Shown here in pieces: positions 8,145 through 17,242 of a stretch of 52,070 bases of DNA. The notes below the pieces were generated by a model that saw only the letters and a program-made list of their open reading frames with translations, made no database searches and was not told the origin of the DNA. Each line of letters opens with the position of its first letter. Position 1 is the first letter of the stretch. Source of the DNA: Rhodococcus sp. (in: high G+C Gram-positive bacteria) (GTDB lineage Bacteria > Actinomycetota > Actinomycetes > Mycobacteriales > Mycobacteriaceae); assembly GCF_023264675.1 (NCBI RefSeq), contig NZ_JAHFVG010000042.1, positions 1 through 52,070 on the forward strand, read 5' to 3'. The position numbers and the translations under genes are program-made.

Positions 8145-8372
8145 GTGTATCGCGGGGTGCTCCTCCTACTGTTCGTCCTGGCTCGGCGAACAGCATCGAC
8201 GCTGTGCCACACGAAGGTCACGGTCCGGGGGGACCGTACGTGCTTCGAGACGGACACGAAAGGGGCTCTCCGCGTCCGGCAGGTCTTCGGAAGACTCGCC
8301 GAGTATGCGAGTCTCGATTGCGACATCGATGCAGTGACGGCACTTCTCGGGGAACTCGAACGCCGGAGGTGA
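8145..8372 (+). CDS. Small hypothetical protein
   Basis: A 75-residue frame from GTG 8145 to TGA 8370-8372, ending three bases before the lipase ATG. Roughly three quarters of its codons end in G or C, in line with real genes around it, although the overlapping frames are not clearly worse. The N-terminus is hydrophobic (VLLLLFVLA) and the rest is polar and charged, with Cys at three places. There is no clear ribosome site for the GTG. I do not recognise any family. If real, it is co-transcribed with the lipase, but it could also be leader sequence. Confidence 0.35.
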   Translation: MYRGVLLLLFVLARRTASTLCHTKVTVRGDRTCFETDTKGALRVRQVFGRLAEYASLDCDIDAVTALLGELERRR

Positions 8373-8375
8373 CCG

Positions 8376-9569
8376 ATGAACGAAAGCGAACGGTCAATGT
8401 CGATGAAGCACAACGGAAGAGCGCGCTGGACCGCCACTGTCGGCGCCCTGTCATGCGCTCTGGTTCTCACCGGCTCCGCCATGGCTCATGCCCAGCCCGC
8501 GGAGGAGCCTGCTCCGCCGGCAACGGTGAGCCAGGACGGTTCCGAAGTAGTTCCCCCGGAGGGAACCGAAGCGACCCCCAAGGCGGAGGATCAAGGACTC
8601 GCCAAGCCGAACATCACCGACGCCGCGGCCGCGGTCGTCACTCAGGATCCGGAAACCGAGACTTCTGGATACGGTCCGGTGCAGAAGAACTTCCTCGCGG
8701 GATTCCTGTACAGCATCGTCAACCCGAACGTCGCCCCGCAGGGTGCGAACGACTGGAGCTGCAAGCCGACCGCAGCGCATCCCAATCCCGTTGTGCTGCT
8801 GCACGGTACATGGGAGAACGCGTACAACAACTTCGCGCGCATATCGCCTGCACTGAAGGAGGCCGGATACTGCGTGTTCGCCCTCAACTACGGTGACAAG
8901 GATTCGAGCGCCCTCGGCCACGTGAAGTCGCTACGCGGAACCGGTCCCGTCGCCGACAGCGCCAAGGAGATCGCCGTCTACATCGACGCGGTCCGTGCGC
9001 GCACCGGTGCTGCGAAGGTCGACATCGTCGGTCACTCGCAAGGTGGACTGGTCACCCGTCAGTACCTCCGCTTCGAGGGTGGCGCAAATCCGGCCGACCC
9101 GACGAAGAACAAGGTCGGCAAAGTTGTGAGCATCTCGGGGTCGAACCACGGCACGACGCTCGTCGGAATCGGTTCTCTCGGACGCACCATCAACAACCTC
9201 GGCCTCAACGTGCTCGGTCTCGTGGGCGCAATCGCAGGACCGGCCGCATCCGATCAGGTGCTCGATTCACCTCTGGTCAAGGCGTTGGCAGTCGGCGGCG
9301 ACACGGATCCCGGAATCGATTACACCGTTCTCGGCACTCGATTCGACGAGGTCGTCACCCCGTACAAGACGACCTTCCTGACGGCCGGGCCCGGCGCCAC
9401 GGTCAAGAACATCCTGCTTCAGGACGGGTGCGGCATCGACGTCTCCGACCATCTGTCGATCACCGTCTCACCGCGCACCATCGGCATCGTCAAGAATGCA
9501 CTCGATCCCGTCGGTAGCCCGGCGAACACGATCCCGTGTGTCTGGAACGGTCCGGTGACCGGCGGCTGA
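8376..9569 (+). CDS. Secreted class 2 lipase/esterase
   Basis: A 397-residue exported alpha/beta hydrolase. Residues 1-40 are a Sec signal peptide (positively charged KHNGRARW, hydrophobic core, AMAHAQP cleavage region). A Pro/Glu-rich linker of about 60 residues follows. The catalytic domain carries VVLLHGTWENAYNNF (oxyanion strand), GHSQGG with Ser near 221, and SGSNHGTT. This is the PF01674 pattern of actinobacterial EstA/LipC-type lipases. The C-terminal Asp and His (probably SDHLSITV) complete the triad. GGAGG precedes ATG 8376 at an ideal distance. The likely role is extracellular hydrolysis of lipid esters. Confidence 0.92.
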   Translation: MNESERSMSMKHNGRARWTATVGALSCALVLTGSAMAHAQPAEEPAPPATVSQDGSEVVPPEGTEATPKAEDQGLAKPNITDAAAAVVTQDPETETSGYGPVQKNFLAGFLYSIVNPNVAPQGANDWSCKPTAAHPNPVVLLHGTWENAYNNFARISPALKEAGYCVFALNYGDKDSSALGHVKSLRGTGPVADSAKEIAVYIDAVRARTGAAKVDIVGHSQGGLVTRQYLRFEGGANPADPTKNKVGKVVSISGSNHGTTLVGIGSLGRTINNLGLNVLGLVGAIAGPAASDQVLDSPLVKALAVGGDTDPGIDYTVLGTRFDEVVTPYKTTFLTAGPGATVKNILLQDGCGIDVSDHLSITVSPRTIGIVKNALDPVGSPANTIPCVWNGPVTGG

Positions 9570-9590
9570 TTTTCCCCCCCGGCGGGAAAA
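9570..9590 (+). terminator. Short hairpin after the lipase gene
   Basis: TTTTCCC and GGGAAAA form a 7-bp stem directly after the lipase TGA. Together with the larger stem at 9592-9632 it makes a tandem terminator between convergent genes. Confidence 0.5.
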
Positions 9591-9591
9591 A

Positions 9592-9632
9592 CGAAGCCCG
9601 AACTCTTCGCGTCTGCGGGAGTTCGGGCTTCG
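9592..9632. terminator. Bidirectional terminator between lipase and GGDEF genes
   Basis: A perfect 14-bp stem (CGAAGCCCGAACTC at 9592-9605 with its complement at 9619-9632) encloses a 13-base loop. It sits between two convergent genes, six bases from the GGDEF stop, and should serve both. Confidence 0.88.
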
Positions 9633-9637
9633 CTGCG

Positions 9638-10807
9638 TCAGAGTTGAATCGTGGCCGTCCGATTGCCGCCGTCGTACTTCGCGCGATACATCATGGAGTC
9701 GGCCGCTCGCGTTGCCTTGGTGATGATCGTCGGACCGTCACCCCATAGATCGGCGGGACTCGACACGATGGCCGCGCCGACGCTCACGGTGATGGGGATC
9801 GGGTCCTCCGGTCGGTGCAACGACGTACTCGTTCGATGGATCAAATCGTGAGCCTGCTCGATGGGGTTGGAGAAGACGACGAGAAACTCCTCGCCCCCGA
9901 TTCGAGCAACGACGCCCTCGTCGGCGAAGAGTGCGGCGAGCCGGCGTGCGACGGTGACGATGACATCGTCACCGCTGTCGTGTCCGTAGTAGTCGTTGAC
10001 TGCTTTGAAGCGGTCGATGTCGACGACGATGACCACCAGGGTGTGACCCCGTTGGTGGCTTTTCGCCACGAGTTGCATGGCTGCATCTTCGACACCGCGA
10101 CGATTGAGCAGATCGGTCAGTGGATCGAGCAGCGACCGTCGAGCATCACGGCCGATCGCTGTCCAGGCGATGTGCGCCAACAGTGGGATGGCCGAGTTGA
10201 TCGCGATGGCGACGAGGCCACCGGCGAGCGCGGTGGCGATGTCTTCACTCGGGGCGAAGCACGCCCGAACAGCGGTGATGCCGATGAAGACCGCACACCA
10301 TGCGAGGTGTGCCAGCAGCCACCGTGGGCTGAGAAAATACGTACACAGCGCGCCGGTGACGACGAAGAGTCCGGCACCGATGAGTGCGCCGAACGGTTGG
10401 TACAGGACGAGTACCGAGGTGAGACCTACATCGCCGAAGATCGCGAACGCTATGAAGTCTCGACGCTTGGGAAGTGGGCCGAAGAACCACCGCAGCGCCA
10501 CTGCCAACTGCACCAGCAGGACGAGCACTATCCAGGCTTGAGCCAGGAAGCCGACCGGCCCTCTCGAGCTGAAGAGCATGAGTATCGATGCCGCGGCGAA
10601 CAGCAGGGTGGCTGCGCCGAAGACATTCTGAATGGAACGGTGCAAGCCGCGGGTGGACCGGTGAAGGACGATCCACTCGTAATCGAACGGCTGGAGATAC
10701 CACTCTCGCAGCGCGGCCGACACGGTGTCCGTCGAATGACGGCGATGATGGGCCTTCCGGGACGAGCCGGTCCGCTCGTCGGCCGCTCGTTCGATGTCGT
10801 TCGTCAC
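9638..10807 (-). CDS. Membrane-anchored diguanylate cyclase (GGDEF)
   Basis: A 389-residue protein. About six transmembrane segments occupy residues 55-220. The cytoplasmic GGDEF domain runs from DPLTDLLNRRG (about 232) to the end. The active-site loop reads RIGGEEF, which is compatible with catalysis, and VDIDRFKAVNDYYGHDSGD is intact. It should make cyclic di-GMP from two GTP. The inhibitory RxxD site, normally five residues before the loop, reads ADEG here, so product inhibition at that site is unlikely. It is the last gene of a minus-strand run, 73 bp after the DUF1648 protein. No EAL domain is present. Confidence 0.93.
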   Translation of the reverse strand: MTNDIERAADERTGSSRKAHHRRHSTDTVSAALREWYLQPFDYEWIVLHRSTRGLHRSIQNVFGAATLLFAAASILMLFSSRGPVGFLAQAWIVLVLLVQLAVALRWFFGPLPKRRDFIAFAIFGDVGLTSVLVLYQPFGALIGAGLFVVTGALCTYFLSPRWLLAHLAWCAVFIGITAVRACFAPSEDIATALAGGLVAIAINSAIPLLAHIAWTAIGRDARRSLLDPLTDLLNRRGVEDAAMQLVAKSHQRGHTLVVIVVDIDRFKAVNDYYGHDSGDDVIVTVARRLAALFADEGVVARIGGEEFLVVFSNPIEQAHDLIHRTSTSLHRPEDPIPITVSVGAAIVSSPADLWGDGPTIITKATRAADSMMYRAKYDGGNRTATIQL

Positions 10808-10880
10808 GGCCTCCAGCCACTACCCCATGTGTGCCCTCAGAGTATCCAGTAAAAGCGGCAATTGGTTTGTTTTCGGCTAT

Positions 10881-11846
10881 TCAACGCTGCGAAGACAGAG
10901 TGTTCAGCGTGCAGGCAATCTGCTCGGCGCGCTCGGTGGTGATGGTGAGGCGCTGCCCGTTCGCGAACGTGACGAACACGGCAGGTCCCTTTGCCGTCGC
11001 CACGGCGAAGTTGCCGCGACCCTTGACCCGCAAGCCCCAGCCGCCGAAGTCGCTGAACGGGTCGACCTCGCGCACCGAGGCTCCGGTGATCTCGTTCAAC
11101 CCGTAGTCGAACGCAGCCATGCCGAGGCTGCTGACGTGGATACCTTTACGGTCGACGACCAATTCGTAGCGCATCAGCGAGACAGGCAATACGGACAGGG
11201 GCAGAAAAATCGCCACCGGCCACCAGGATTCCGCGAGCCAGCAGGCGAGTCCGGCGGCGGCCGCAAGGATGGCGAACAGAATCGTGATGGCTACTCGGCC
11301 CGCGCCGAGTGGCTCGATGATGGGGAGTTCCTCGCCCGGCCCCGCGGCACGGGGCAGCGACGCAGGCGGCGGCGAGTCGGCGTCGACGCGCTCGCGATAG
11401 TCGCGCAACAACGATGCTCCGAGGAGCCCGACGCTGAAGCCGACCACCGTGCCGACGCCGAGGGCCCAGCCTGGGATTTCGACCTGGGTGATCGATTCGA
11501 CGTCCAGCTGCTTGCCGATGATCGCCAGGTGCAACACGGTGATGAGGCCGACGACGGTCGATCCGATCATCAACATGATCCGTCGCATGATCAGAAGCGC
11601 GTGTGCCAATGCCGCGATGGCACTGCAGCCACCGCCGACGATCACGATGACGATCGCGAGTGCCCACGAGCTGGTGCTGGGGTTCATGAAGCCGTCGGGT
11701 TCGGTGCCCGACCAGTGCGTTGCGATCTGGTCCGGAAGTCGTGAACGCCAGACCGCGGTGCTCACCACCGTCAGGGCGGCTGCAGCGATCGGCAGCGCGA
11801 CGCCGAAGACGACGCCTGCCGGATCGAAGGTCCTGTGGGTGCGCAT
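10881..11846 (-). CDS. DUF1648/PH-like membrane protein
   Basis: A 321-residue membrane protein. The N-terminal segment carries LPDQIATHWSGTEPDGFM, the hallmark of DUF1648, between the first two hydrophobic helices. Four to six membrane spans follow. The last 110 residues (YELVVDRKGIHVSSLGMAAFDYGLNEITGA onward) look like a bacterial PH-type beta domain. Proteins of this build are found beside SdpI-like immunity proteins, as here. ATG 11846 lies five bases after the SdpI stop, so the pair is co-translated. The function is unknown; a role in membrane or toxin sensing is a guess. Confidence 0.75.
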   Translation of the reverse strand: MRTHRTFDPAGVVFGVALPIAAAALTVVSTAVWRSRLPDQIATHWSGTEPDGFMNPSTSSWALAIVIVIVGGGCSAIAALAHALLIMRRIMLMIGSTVVGLITVLHLAIIGKQLDVESITQVEIPGWALGVGTVVGFSVGLLGASLLRDYRERVDADSPPPASLPRAAGPGEELPIIEPLGAGRVAITILFAILAAAAGLACWLAESWWPVAIFLPLSVLPVSLMRYELVVDRKGIHVSSLGMAAFDYGLNEITGASVREVDPFSDFGGWGLRVKGRGNFAVATAKGPAVFVTFANGQRLTITTERAEQIACTLNTLSSQR

Positions 11847-11851
11847 GATGC

Positions 11852-12256
11852 TCAGCTCGGTGCGCAGGCGTCCTTCAGGCTGCACGAGATGCAGGAGTGT
11901 CCACAACCACCTGCTTCTTCGGCCGGCTTCGCCGCCGCCGCAGCACGCGCGCCGATCGAGCCGCCGATGCCGGCGGTCACGAATGCGGCGACCAGGCAGA
12001 CGACGACGGCGACGACGGAGAACACGCCGGTCAGCATCAGGCCGGCAGCGCCGCCGACGAGAAGGAGAAGGGCGGCCGCGGCGTTGGTCGGACCAGCGAC
12101 CTTGTTGGCCATCGTGAAGGTCTCGTCGTCCCGCATCGACTCGGCCGTGCGCACACCGGCCCACCGGTTGCGCGGAAGTTTGCCCGTCAGGCTCATTGCG
12201 GCAACGGAGCCGACGACGAGCGCGAGCACGAACAGCAGTATGGACACGACGATCAC
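11852..12256 (-). CDS. SdpI-family membrane protein with C-terminal Cys cluster
   Basis: A 134-residue protein. An N-terminal span is followed by GKLPRNRWAGVRTAESMRDDETF and ANKVAGP, the core SdpI signature (PF13630), then two more spans. In Bacillus, SdpI gives immunity to the SdpC toxin, and actinobacterial members have no proven role. The last 20 residues contain four cysteines spaced CX3CX2CX5C (CGHSC, CISC, CSLKDAC) plus one His, which could bind a metal or an iron-sulphur cluster. GTG 12256 is the start; a second GTG lies three codons on. It is followed at once by the DUF1648 gene. Confidence 0.83.
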   Translation of the reverse strand: MIVVSILLFVLALVVGSVAAMSLTGKLPRNRWAGVRTAESMRDDETFTMANKVAGPTNAAAALLLLVGGAAGLMLTGVFSVVAVVVCLVAAFVTAGIGGSIGARAAAAAKPAEEAGGCGHSCISCSLKDACAPS

Positions 12257-12358
12257 GCCGCCAAGAATACGTCGACCACGGGCCGAAGTACCAGGCGGCC
12301 CAGCTCACGCCTTACCTCGGGAGTGGAGCCTGCGGAATGACCCAATAGGCTGCTGTAT

Positions 12359-15196
12359 GTGACCGAGCCAGCCAAAGTGCCTTCCGAGACCGTCCCCGAG
12401 CACCGCTACACCGCGGATGTGGCCGGGCGCATCGAGCAGCAGTGGCAAGACCTGTGGGATGAGCAGGGCATCTTCGACGCCCCCAACCCGGTCGGCCCGC
12501 TGAAGGGCGACGTTCCGAAGGACAAGCTGTTCGTTCAGGACATGTTCCCGTACCCGTCGGGCAGCGGCCTTCACGTCGGGCACCCCCTCGGCTACATCGC
12601 TACGGACGTGTTCGCACGCTTCCATCGAATGCACGGCCGCAACGTTCTCCATGCGCTCGGGTACGACGCGTTCGGTCTGCCTGCCGAGCAGTACGCGGTG
12701 CAGACGGGAACGCATCCACGCTCGACCACCGAGACCAACATCGCGAACATGCGACGCCAGCTGCGACGCCTCGGTCTCGGTCACGACCGTCGCCGATCCC
12801 TGGCGACGACGGACGTCGACTTCTACCACTGGACCCAGTGGATCTTCCTGCAGATCTTCAATTCCTGGTACGACGTCGATCAGGGGAAGGCGCGGCCGAT
12901 CTCCGAACTGGAAGCGTCGTTCGCCGACGGTTCTCGCGCCGTGGACGACGGCCGCGACTGGAACACTCTCACCGCGTCCGAGCGCGCCGGTGTTCTCGAC
13001 GGCTTCCGCTTGGTCTACGAGTCCAACTCGATGGTCAACTGGTGCCCGGGTCTCGGCACGGTGCTGGCCAACGAGGAGGTCACCTCCGACGGCCGCAGCG
13101 ATCGCGGAAACTTCCCGGTGTTCCGAAAGAACCTGCGGCAGTGGATGATGCGTATCACCGCGTACTCGGATCGCCTGATCGACGACCTCGAATATCTCGA
13201 CTGGCCGGACAAGGTCAAGTCGATGCAGCGCAACTGGATCGGTCGCTCGCGCGGTGCGCAGGTGTCGTTCGCAAGCAGCTCGTCATCTAAAATCGAGGTC
13301 TTCACGACGCGTCCCGATACTCTGTTCGGTGCCTCGTACGTGGTGCTGGCCCCGGAGCACGAGCTGGTCGACGGCTTGACGCGGGCCGAGTGGCCCGCTG
13401 ATGTCCCGGCAGTCTGGACCGGCGGCGCTGCGACTCCGGCGGACGCCATTGCTGCCTACCGTGCTTCGATCGCGGCCAAGTCCGATCTGGAACGCCAGGA
13501 GAACAAGGAGAAGACGGGCGTTTTCACCGGCTCCTATGCCGAGAACCCGGTCAACGGTGAGCAGGTGCCGGTGTTCATCGCCGACTACGTGCTCACCGGG
13601 TACGGCACCGGTGCGATCATGGCCGTTCCCGGACACGATCAGCGCGACTGGGAGTTCGCCACCACGTTCGAACTGCCGGTGCGCGAGGTCATCTCGGGCG
13701 GCGATGTCAGCGCGGCGGCATTCGTGGGAGAGGGCGCCCTGGTCAACTCGGGCTTCCTGGACGGACTGCCGGTCGACGAGGCCAAGGCGGCCGTAGTGGC
13801 GCGGCTGGAGTCGGAAGGCAAGGGCCGCGGCACCATCCAGTACAAGCTGCGCGACTGGCTGTTCGCGCGGCAGCGATACTGGGGCGAGCCGTTCCCGATC
13901 GTCTACGACGCCGAGGGCAACGCGCATGCGCTCCCGGATTCGGTTCTGCCGGTGGAACTCCCGGAGGTTGCGGACTACGCACCGGTCTCCTTCGACCCCG
14001 ACGACGCCGACTCCGAGCCCTCGCCTCCGCTGGCGAAGGCGACCGACTGGGTGAACGTCGAACTCGACCTCGGTGACGGTCTGCAGACCTACCGCCGCGA
14101 CACCAACGTGATGCCGCAGTGGGCAGGCAGTTCCTGGTATCAACTGCGCTACATCGATCCGACCAACTCCGAGACCTTTGCCGACCCCGAGAACGAGAAG
14201 TACTGGGTCGGTCCGCGTCCGGAGATTCACGGACCGAACGACCCGGGCGGTGTCGACCTGTATGTCGGCGGCGTCGAACATGCTGTGCTGCACCTTCTCT
14301 ACTCGCGCTTCTGGCACAAGGTGCTCTTCGATCTCGGGCACGTCAGTTCGAGCGAGCCGTATCGCCGCCTGTACAACCAGGGCTACATCCAGGCCTACGC
14401 CTTCACCGATGCGCGCGGGGTCTACGTGCCTGCCGAGGACGTCGAAGAGCGCGACGGCGGATGGTTCTACCAGGGCGAACCCGTCAATCGTGAGTACGGC
14501 AAGATGGGCAAGAGCCTGAAGAACTCCGTCTCCCCCGACGACATCTTCGCCGAATACGGCGCGGACACGCTGCGGTTCTACGAGATGTCGATGGGACCGC
14601 TGGACACCTCGCGTCCGTGGGCGACGAAGGACGTCGTCGGTGCGCAGCGTTTCCTGCAGCGTGTGTGGCGTCTGGTGCTCGACGAGGAGACCGGCGCCGT
14701 GCGCGTCACCGACGAGAAGCCAAGCGAGGACACCTTGCGTGTACTCAACCGGATCATCGACGGTGTGGAGGCGGATTACACTGCGCTGCGCGACAATACG
14801 GCCGGCGCCAAGCTGATCGAGCTGGCCAATCACCTCACCAAGGAGTACCCGAACGGTGCCCCTCGCGGTGTCGTCGAGCCGTTGATTCTGATGCTCGCGC
14901 CGATGGCGCCGCATCTCTCCGAGGAACTGTGGAGCCGGCTCGGCCACGACCGTTCACTGGCTCACGGACCCTTCCCCCGGGTGGACAAGAAGTGGCTCGT
15001 CGCCGATACCGTCGACTACCCCATTCAGGTCAACGGCAAGGTGCGCAGCCGCATCACGGTGCCGGCGGATTCCACCAATACCGACGTCGAGAAGATCGCG
15101 TTGGCGGAGGAGAAGATCGTTGCCCTTCTCGACGGCAAGGCACCTACCAAGGTCATCGTCATTCCGGGGCGCATGGTCAACATCGTTCTGAAGTAA
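12359..15196 (+). CDS. leuS: Leucyl-tRNA synthetase
   Basis: A 945-residue class I aminoacyl-tRNA synthetase that charges tRNA-Leu. The HIGH motif appears as GLHVGHPLGY near residue 63, and KMSKS as KMGKSLKN near 715. The CP1 editing domain lies between them (TTRPDTLFGASYVVLAPEHE near 317, and GTGAIMAVPGHDQRDWEFA near 415). The C-terminal anticodon-binding and Leu-specific tail is complete. GTG 12359 is the only suitable start, and the lack of a ribosome site suggests a leaderless message. It is essential. No T-box or attenuator is visible in the 100-bp gap upstream. Confidence 0.98.
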   Translation: MTEPAKVPSETVPEHRYTADVAGRIEQQWQDLWDEQGIFDAPNPVGPLKGDVPKDKLFVQDMFPYPSGSGLHVGHPLGYIATDVFARFHRMHGRNVLHALGYDAFGLPAEQYAVQTGTHPRSTTETNIANMRRQLRRLGLGHDRRRSLATTDVDFYHWTQWIFLQIFNSWYDVDQGKARPISELEASFADGSRAVDDGRDWNTLTASERAGVLDGFRLVYESNSMVNWCPGLGTVLANEEVTSDGRSDRGNFPVFRKNLRQWMMRITAYSDRLIDDLEYLDWPDKVKSMQRNWIGRSRGAQVSFASSSSSKIEVFTTRPDTLFGASYVVLAPEHELVDGLTRAEWPADVPAVWTGGAATPADAIAAYRASIAAKSDLERQENKEKTGVFTGSYAENPVNGEQVPVFIADYVLTGYGTGAIMAVPGHDQRDWEFATTFELPVREVISGGDVSAAAFVGEGALVNSGFLDGLPVDEAKAAVVARLESEGKGRGTIQYKLRDWLFARQRYWGEPFPIVYDAEGNAHALPDSVLPVELPEVADYAPVSFDPDDADSEPSPPLAKATDWVNVELDLGDGLQTYRRDTNVMPQWAGSSWYQLRYIDPTNSETFADPENEKYWVGPRPEIHGPNDPGGVDLYVGGVEHAVLHLLYSRFWHKVLFDLGHVSSSEPYRRLYNQGYIQAYAFTDARGVYVPAEDVEERDGGWFYQGEPVNREYGKMGKSLKNSVSPDDIFAEYGADTLRFYEMSMGPLDTSRPWATKDVVGAQRFLQRVWRLVLDEETGAVRVTDEKPSEDTLRVLNRIIDGVEADYTALRDNTAGAKLIELANHLTKEYPNGAPRGVVEPLILMLAPMAPHLSEELWSRLGHDRSLAHGPFPRVDKKWLVADTVDYPIQVNGKVRSRITVPADSTNTDVEKIALAEEKIVALLDGKAPTKVIVIPGRMVNIVLK

Positions 15197-15199
15197 CCG

Positions 15200-15868
15200 G
15201 TGACTGCGATGGAACCCGGAAGCACGCTCACCACCGTGATGTTGAGTCCGTTGGTGAGCGGGGTGATCCAGCTGTGGTCCGACAGCGGCGCGCGAGTGTG
15301 GACCGTTGCGGAACCCGAGGCACTGGCGGCGGTTCTCGGCCGGGGTCTCGTGGCTCGTACCTCCATGCCGGACAACCGTTTTCGTGAGGCAGGCCTGTTC
15401 GACGAGGCCGGAAGGACGTTGCTGCTGCAGGAGCGGTACACGTCCGAGGAGGGAATACGGGCCCACACGTTCGAATTGATGGATCCGATCGCGCCGGAGA
15501 CGAATCCGTGGAATTCACTGCAGGATTTTCTCGCCGAGGTTTCGTTGTCGGCCGCGCAACGCGGTGAGTTCTGGGTGCTCGAGCTGGGCGGCTGGGATTC
15601 TCCGCAGAGTCCGTACTGCTTCGCAGCCGTGGTGGCCGGTCCGGAGGCCGCGGTCTCGGTGGTCGAGACGTCACCGGTACCCCGCGGCACGGGCGTCTGG
15701 CCGGACGATGTTCCCGCCGATCAGTCCGGGACCTCGGTGTCCGGACCCGCCACCGAGGACTCGGTGAGAACGGCGTCCATCTTCGCCGCGGCCGCAGCGT
15801 CGCAGTGGAACGCGGCACCCTGGGATCTCGCCGTGACGTTCGGCAAGCTCCCCTCGCCCGACGAGTGA
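15200..15868 (+). CDS. Uncharacterised protein, co-transcribed with leuS
   Basis: A 222-residue soluble protein whose GTG start lies three bases after the leuS stop; ATG 15209 is an alternative. It has a mixed alpha/beta pattern with several tryptophans (QLWSDSGARVWTV, FWVLELGGWDSPQSPYC, SQWNAAPWDLAV) and no signal peptide or membrane span. I do not recognise a named family; the pattern recalls small actinobacterial proteins of unknown function. Its position makes dependence on leuS transcription likely. Codon use matches its neighbours. Confidence 0.8.
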   Translation: MTAMEPGSTLTTVMLSPLVSGVIQLWSDSGARVWTVAEPEALAAVLGRGLVARTSMPDNRFREAGLFDEAGRTLLLQERYTSEEGIRAHTFELMDPIAPETNPWNSLQDFLAEVSLSAAQRGEFWVLELGGWDSPQSPYCFAAVVAGPEAAVSVVETSPVPRGTGVWPDDVPADQSGTSVSGPATEDSVRTASIFAAAAASQWNAAPWDLAVTFGKLPSPDE

Positions 15869-15928
15869 CGCCCCATCCGTAGAGGATGAATCTGCGAGAT
15901 TCGTGTCGCCGTCGGTGCGGTTGTGAGC

Positions 15929-15934
15929 TTTAAT
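15929..15934 (+). promoter_or_regulatory. Probable -10 box of the second lipase gene
   Basis: TTTAAT sits seven bases before the ATG at 15942, exactly where a -10 hexamer would be if the message were leaderless. No ribosome site precedes the ATG. A clear -35 box was not found. Confidence 0.5.
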
Positions 15935-15941
15935 CTGTTCC

Positions 15942-17222
15942 ATGTCACAGGTTGGTAAAGGGTTTGTCGTGAGGCTGCTGGCCTCCGTTGCTCTGGTTCT
16001 CGGATCCGTAACGCTGATAGGTGTCCCTGCGGCACAGGCAGATCCAGGCCCCGGTTCGCCGATTCCCGCGAACGATCCGTTCTACAGCTGGGACGGCGGG
16101 CTCGAGGTGTCTCCCGGTACCGTGCTGCGGTCCCGGCCGATGACCTTCGCGACGCCGACACAGACGACCCCCATCAGGGGCGACCAGGTTCTGTACCGAA
16201 CGACCGACCAACACGGCGCCAGGGTCGTCACGGTCGCGACGGTACTGCGACCACTCGTGCCAGGCCCGACCAAGATCGTCTCGTACCACATGGCCTACGA
16301 CGCTCTCGGTTCTCAGTGCGATCCCTCGTACACACTCAGCGGCGGTGCCACGAGCCCGATCGCCAGCGCCGAGCAAGTTGTGATCGCCGGCTACCTCGCC
16401 GCCGGTTACACCGTCGTCGCACCGGATTACGAGGGCGAAGAACTCGAGTGGACAGTCGGACAGCAATCCGGGTTCGCGGCACTCGACGGCGTCCGGGCGG
16501 CCGAGTCGTTCCTCGGGCTACCGTCGTCGACTCCCGTCGGGCTGATCGGCTACTCGGGTGGATCGGTGCCGACTCAGTGGGGCGCCGAGGTCGCGCCGCG
16601 TTACGCACCGGAGTTGAACATCGTCGGTGTCGCAGCAGGCGGTGTGCCCGTCGACTTCGCGCACAACCTGCCCTACGTCAGTGGTAGTCCGAAATGGGCC
16701 GGTGTCATTCCGGCACTCATCGTCGCCTACCAGCGGGCCTATGGACTCGACGTCAGCGAGTTCGTCTCCGACTACGGTCTCCAGGTCATGGATCAGGTCG
16801 ACCAGGAATGCATCGCACAGTTCGCCGACGACTATCCGACACTCACCGATGCGGCCATGGTCAAGGCGCCGTACACGTCGTTGCTCGACGTCCCGGTGGT
16901 GGCCGAGATCGTCAACCAGAACATCATGGGTAGTTCTGGTACTCCGCGAGCTCCGTTGTTCCTTGGGGTCGGACATTCCGATCCGATCGGCGACACCGTC
17001 ATGGTCACCGGGGATGTCCAAGCGCTCGCCCACGAATACTGCGGCCGCGGCGTCGACGTGCAGTACGCGCAGTACGACGGCTTGAACCACGAGCAAGCGT
17101 TCCCGCCCTTCGAGGCACAGGCGCTGCAGTTCTTGACCGAGCGGTTCGCCGGTGGGCCGACACACAGCAACTGCGCCACCATCCCGCCCGGCAACAGCAT
17201 CGCACCGACGCCGGTCCCCTGA
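15942..17222 (+). CDS. Secreted lipase (LIP family, PF03583 type)
   Basis: A 426-residue exported alpha/beta hydrolase. Residues 1-33 are a signal peptide ending AAQADP. The catalytic serine is in GYSGG at about residue 205, followed by SVPTQWGAEVAPRYAPEL, which is typical of the actinobacterial secretory lipase family. GVGHSDPIGD supplies the likely Asp, and LNHEQAF the His. Cysteine pairs suggest disulphides. The preceding gene ends 73 bp upstream. The probable role is release of fatty acids from external lipids. No lipase-specific foldase is nearby. Confidence 0.92.
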   Translation: MSQVGKGFVVRLLASVALVLGSVTLIGVPAAQADPGPGSPIPANDPFYSWDGGLEVSPGTVLRSRPMTFATPTQTTPIRGDQVLYRTTDQHGARVVTVATVLRPLVPGPTKIVSYHMAYDALGSQCDPSYTLSGGATSPIASAEQVVIAGYLAAGYTVVAPDYEGEELEWTVGQQSGFAALDGVRAAESFLGLPSSTPVGLIGYSGGSVPTQWGAEVAPRYAPELNIVGVAAGGVPVDFAHNLPYVSGSPKWAGVIPALIVAYQRAYGLDVSEFVSDYGLQVMDQVDQECIAQFADDYPTLTDAAMVKAPYTSLLDVPVVAEIVNQNIMGSSGTPRAPLFLGVGHSDPIGDTVMVTGDVQALAHEYCGRGVDVQYAQYDGLNHEQAFPPFEAQALQFLTERFAGGPTHSNCATIPPGNSIAPTPVP

Positions 17223-17242
17223 TTACCTCGAACTCGGCTGTC

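Noticed and set aside
13283..14947. 554-residue frame antisense to leuS
   Set aside because: It lies wholly within leuS on the other strand and shows no domain; a typical shadow frame of GC-rich coding DNA.
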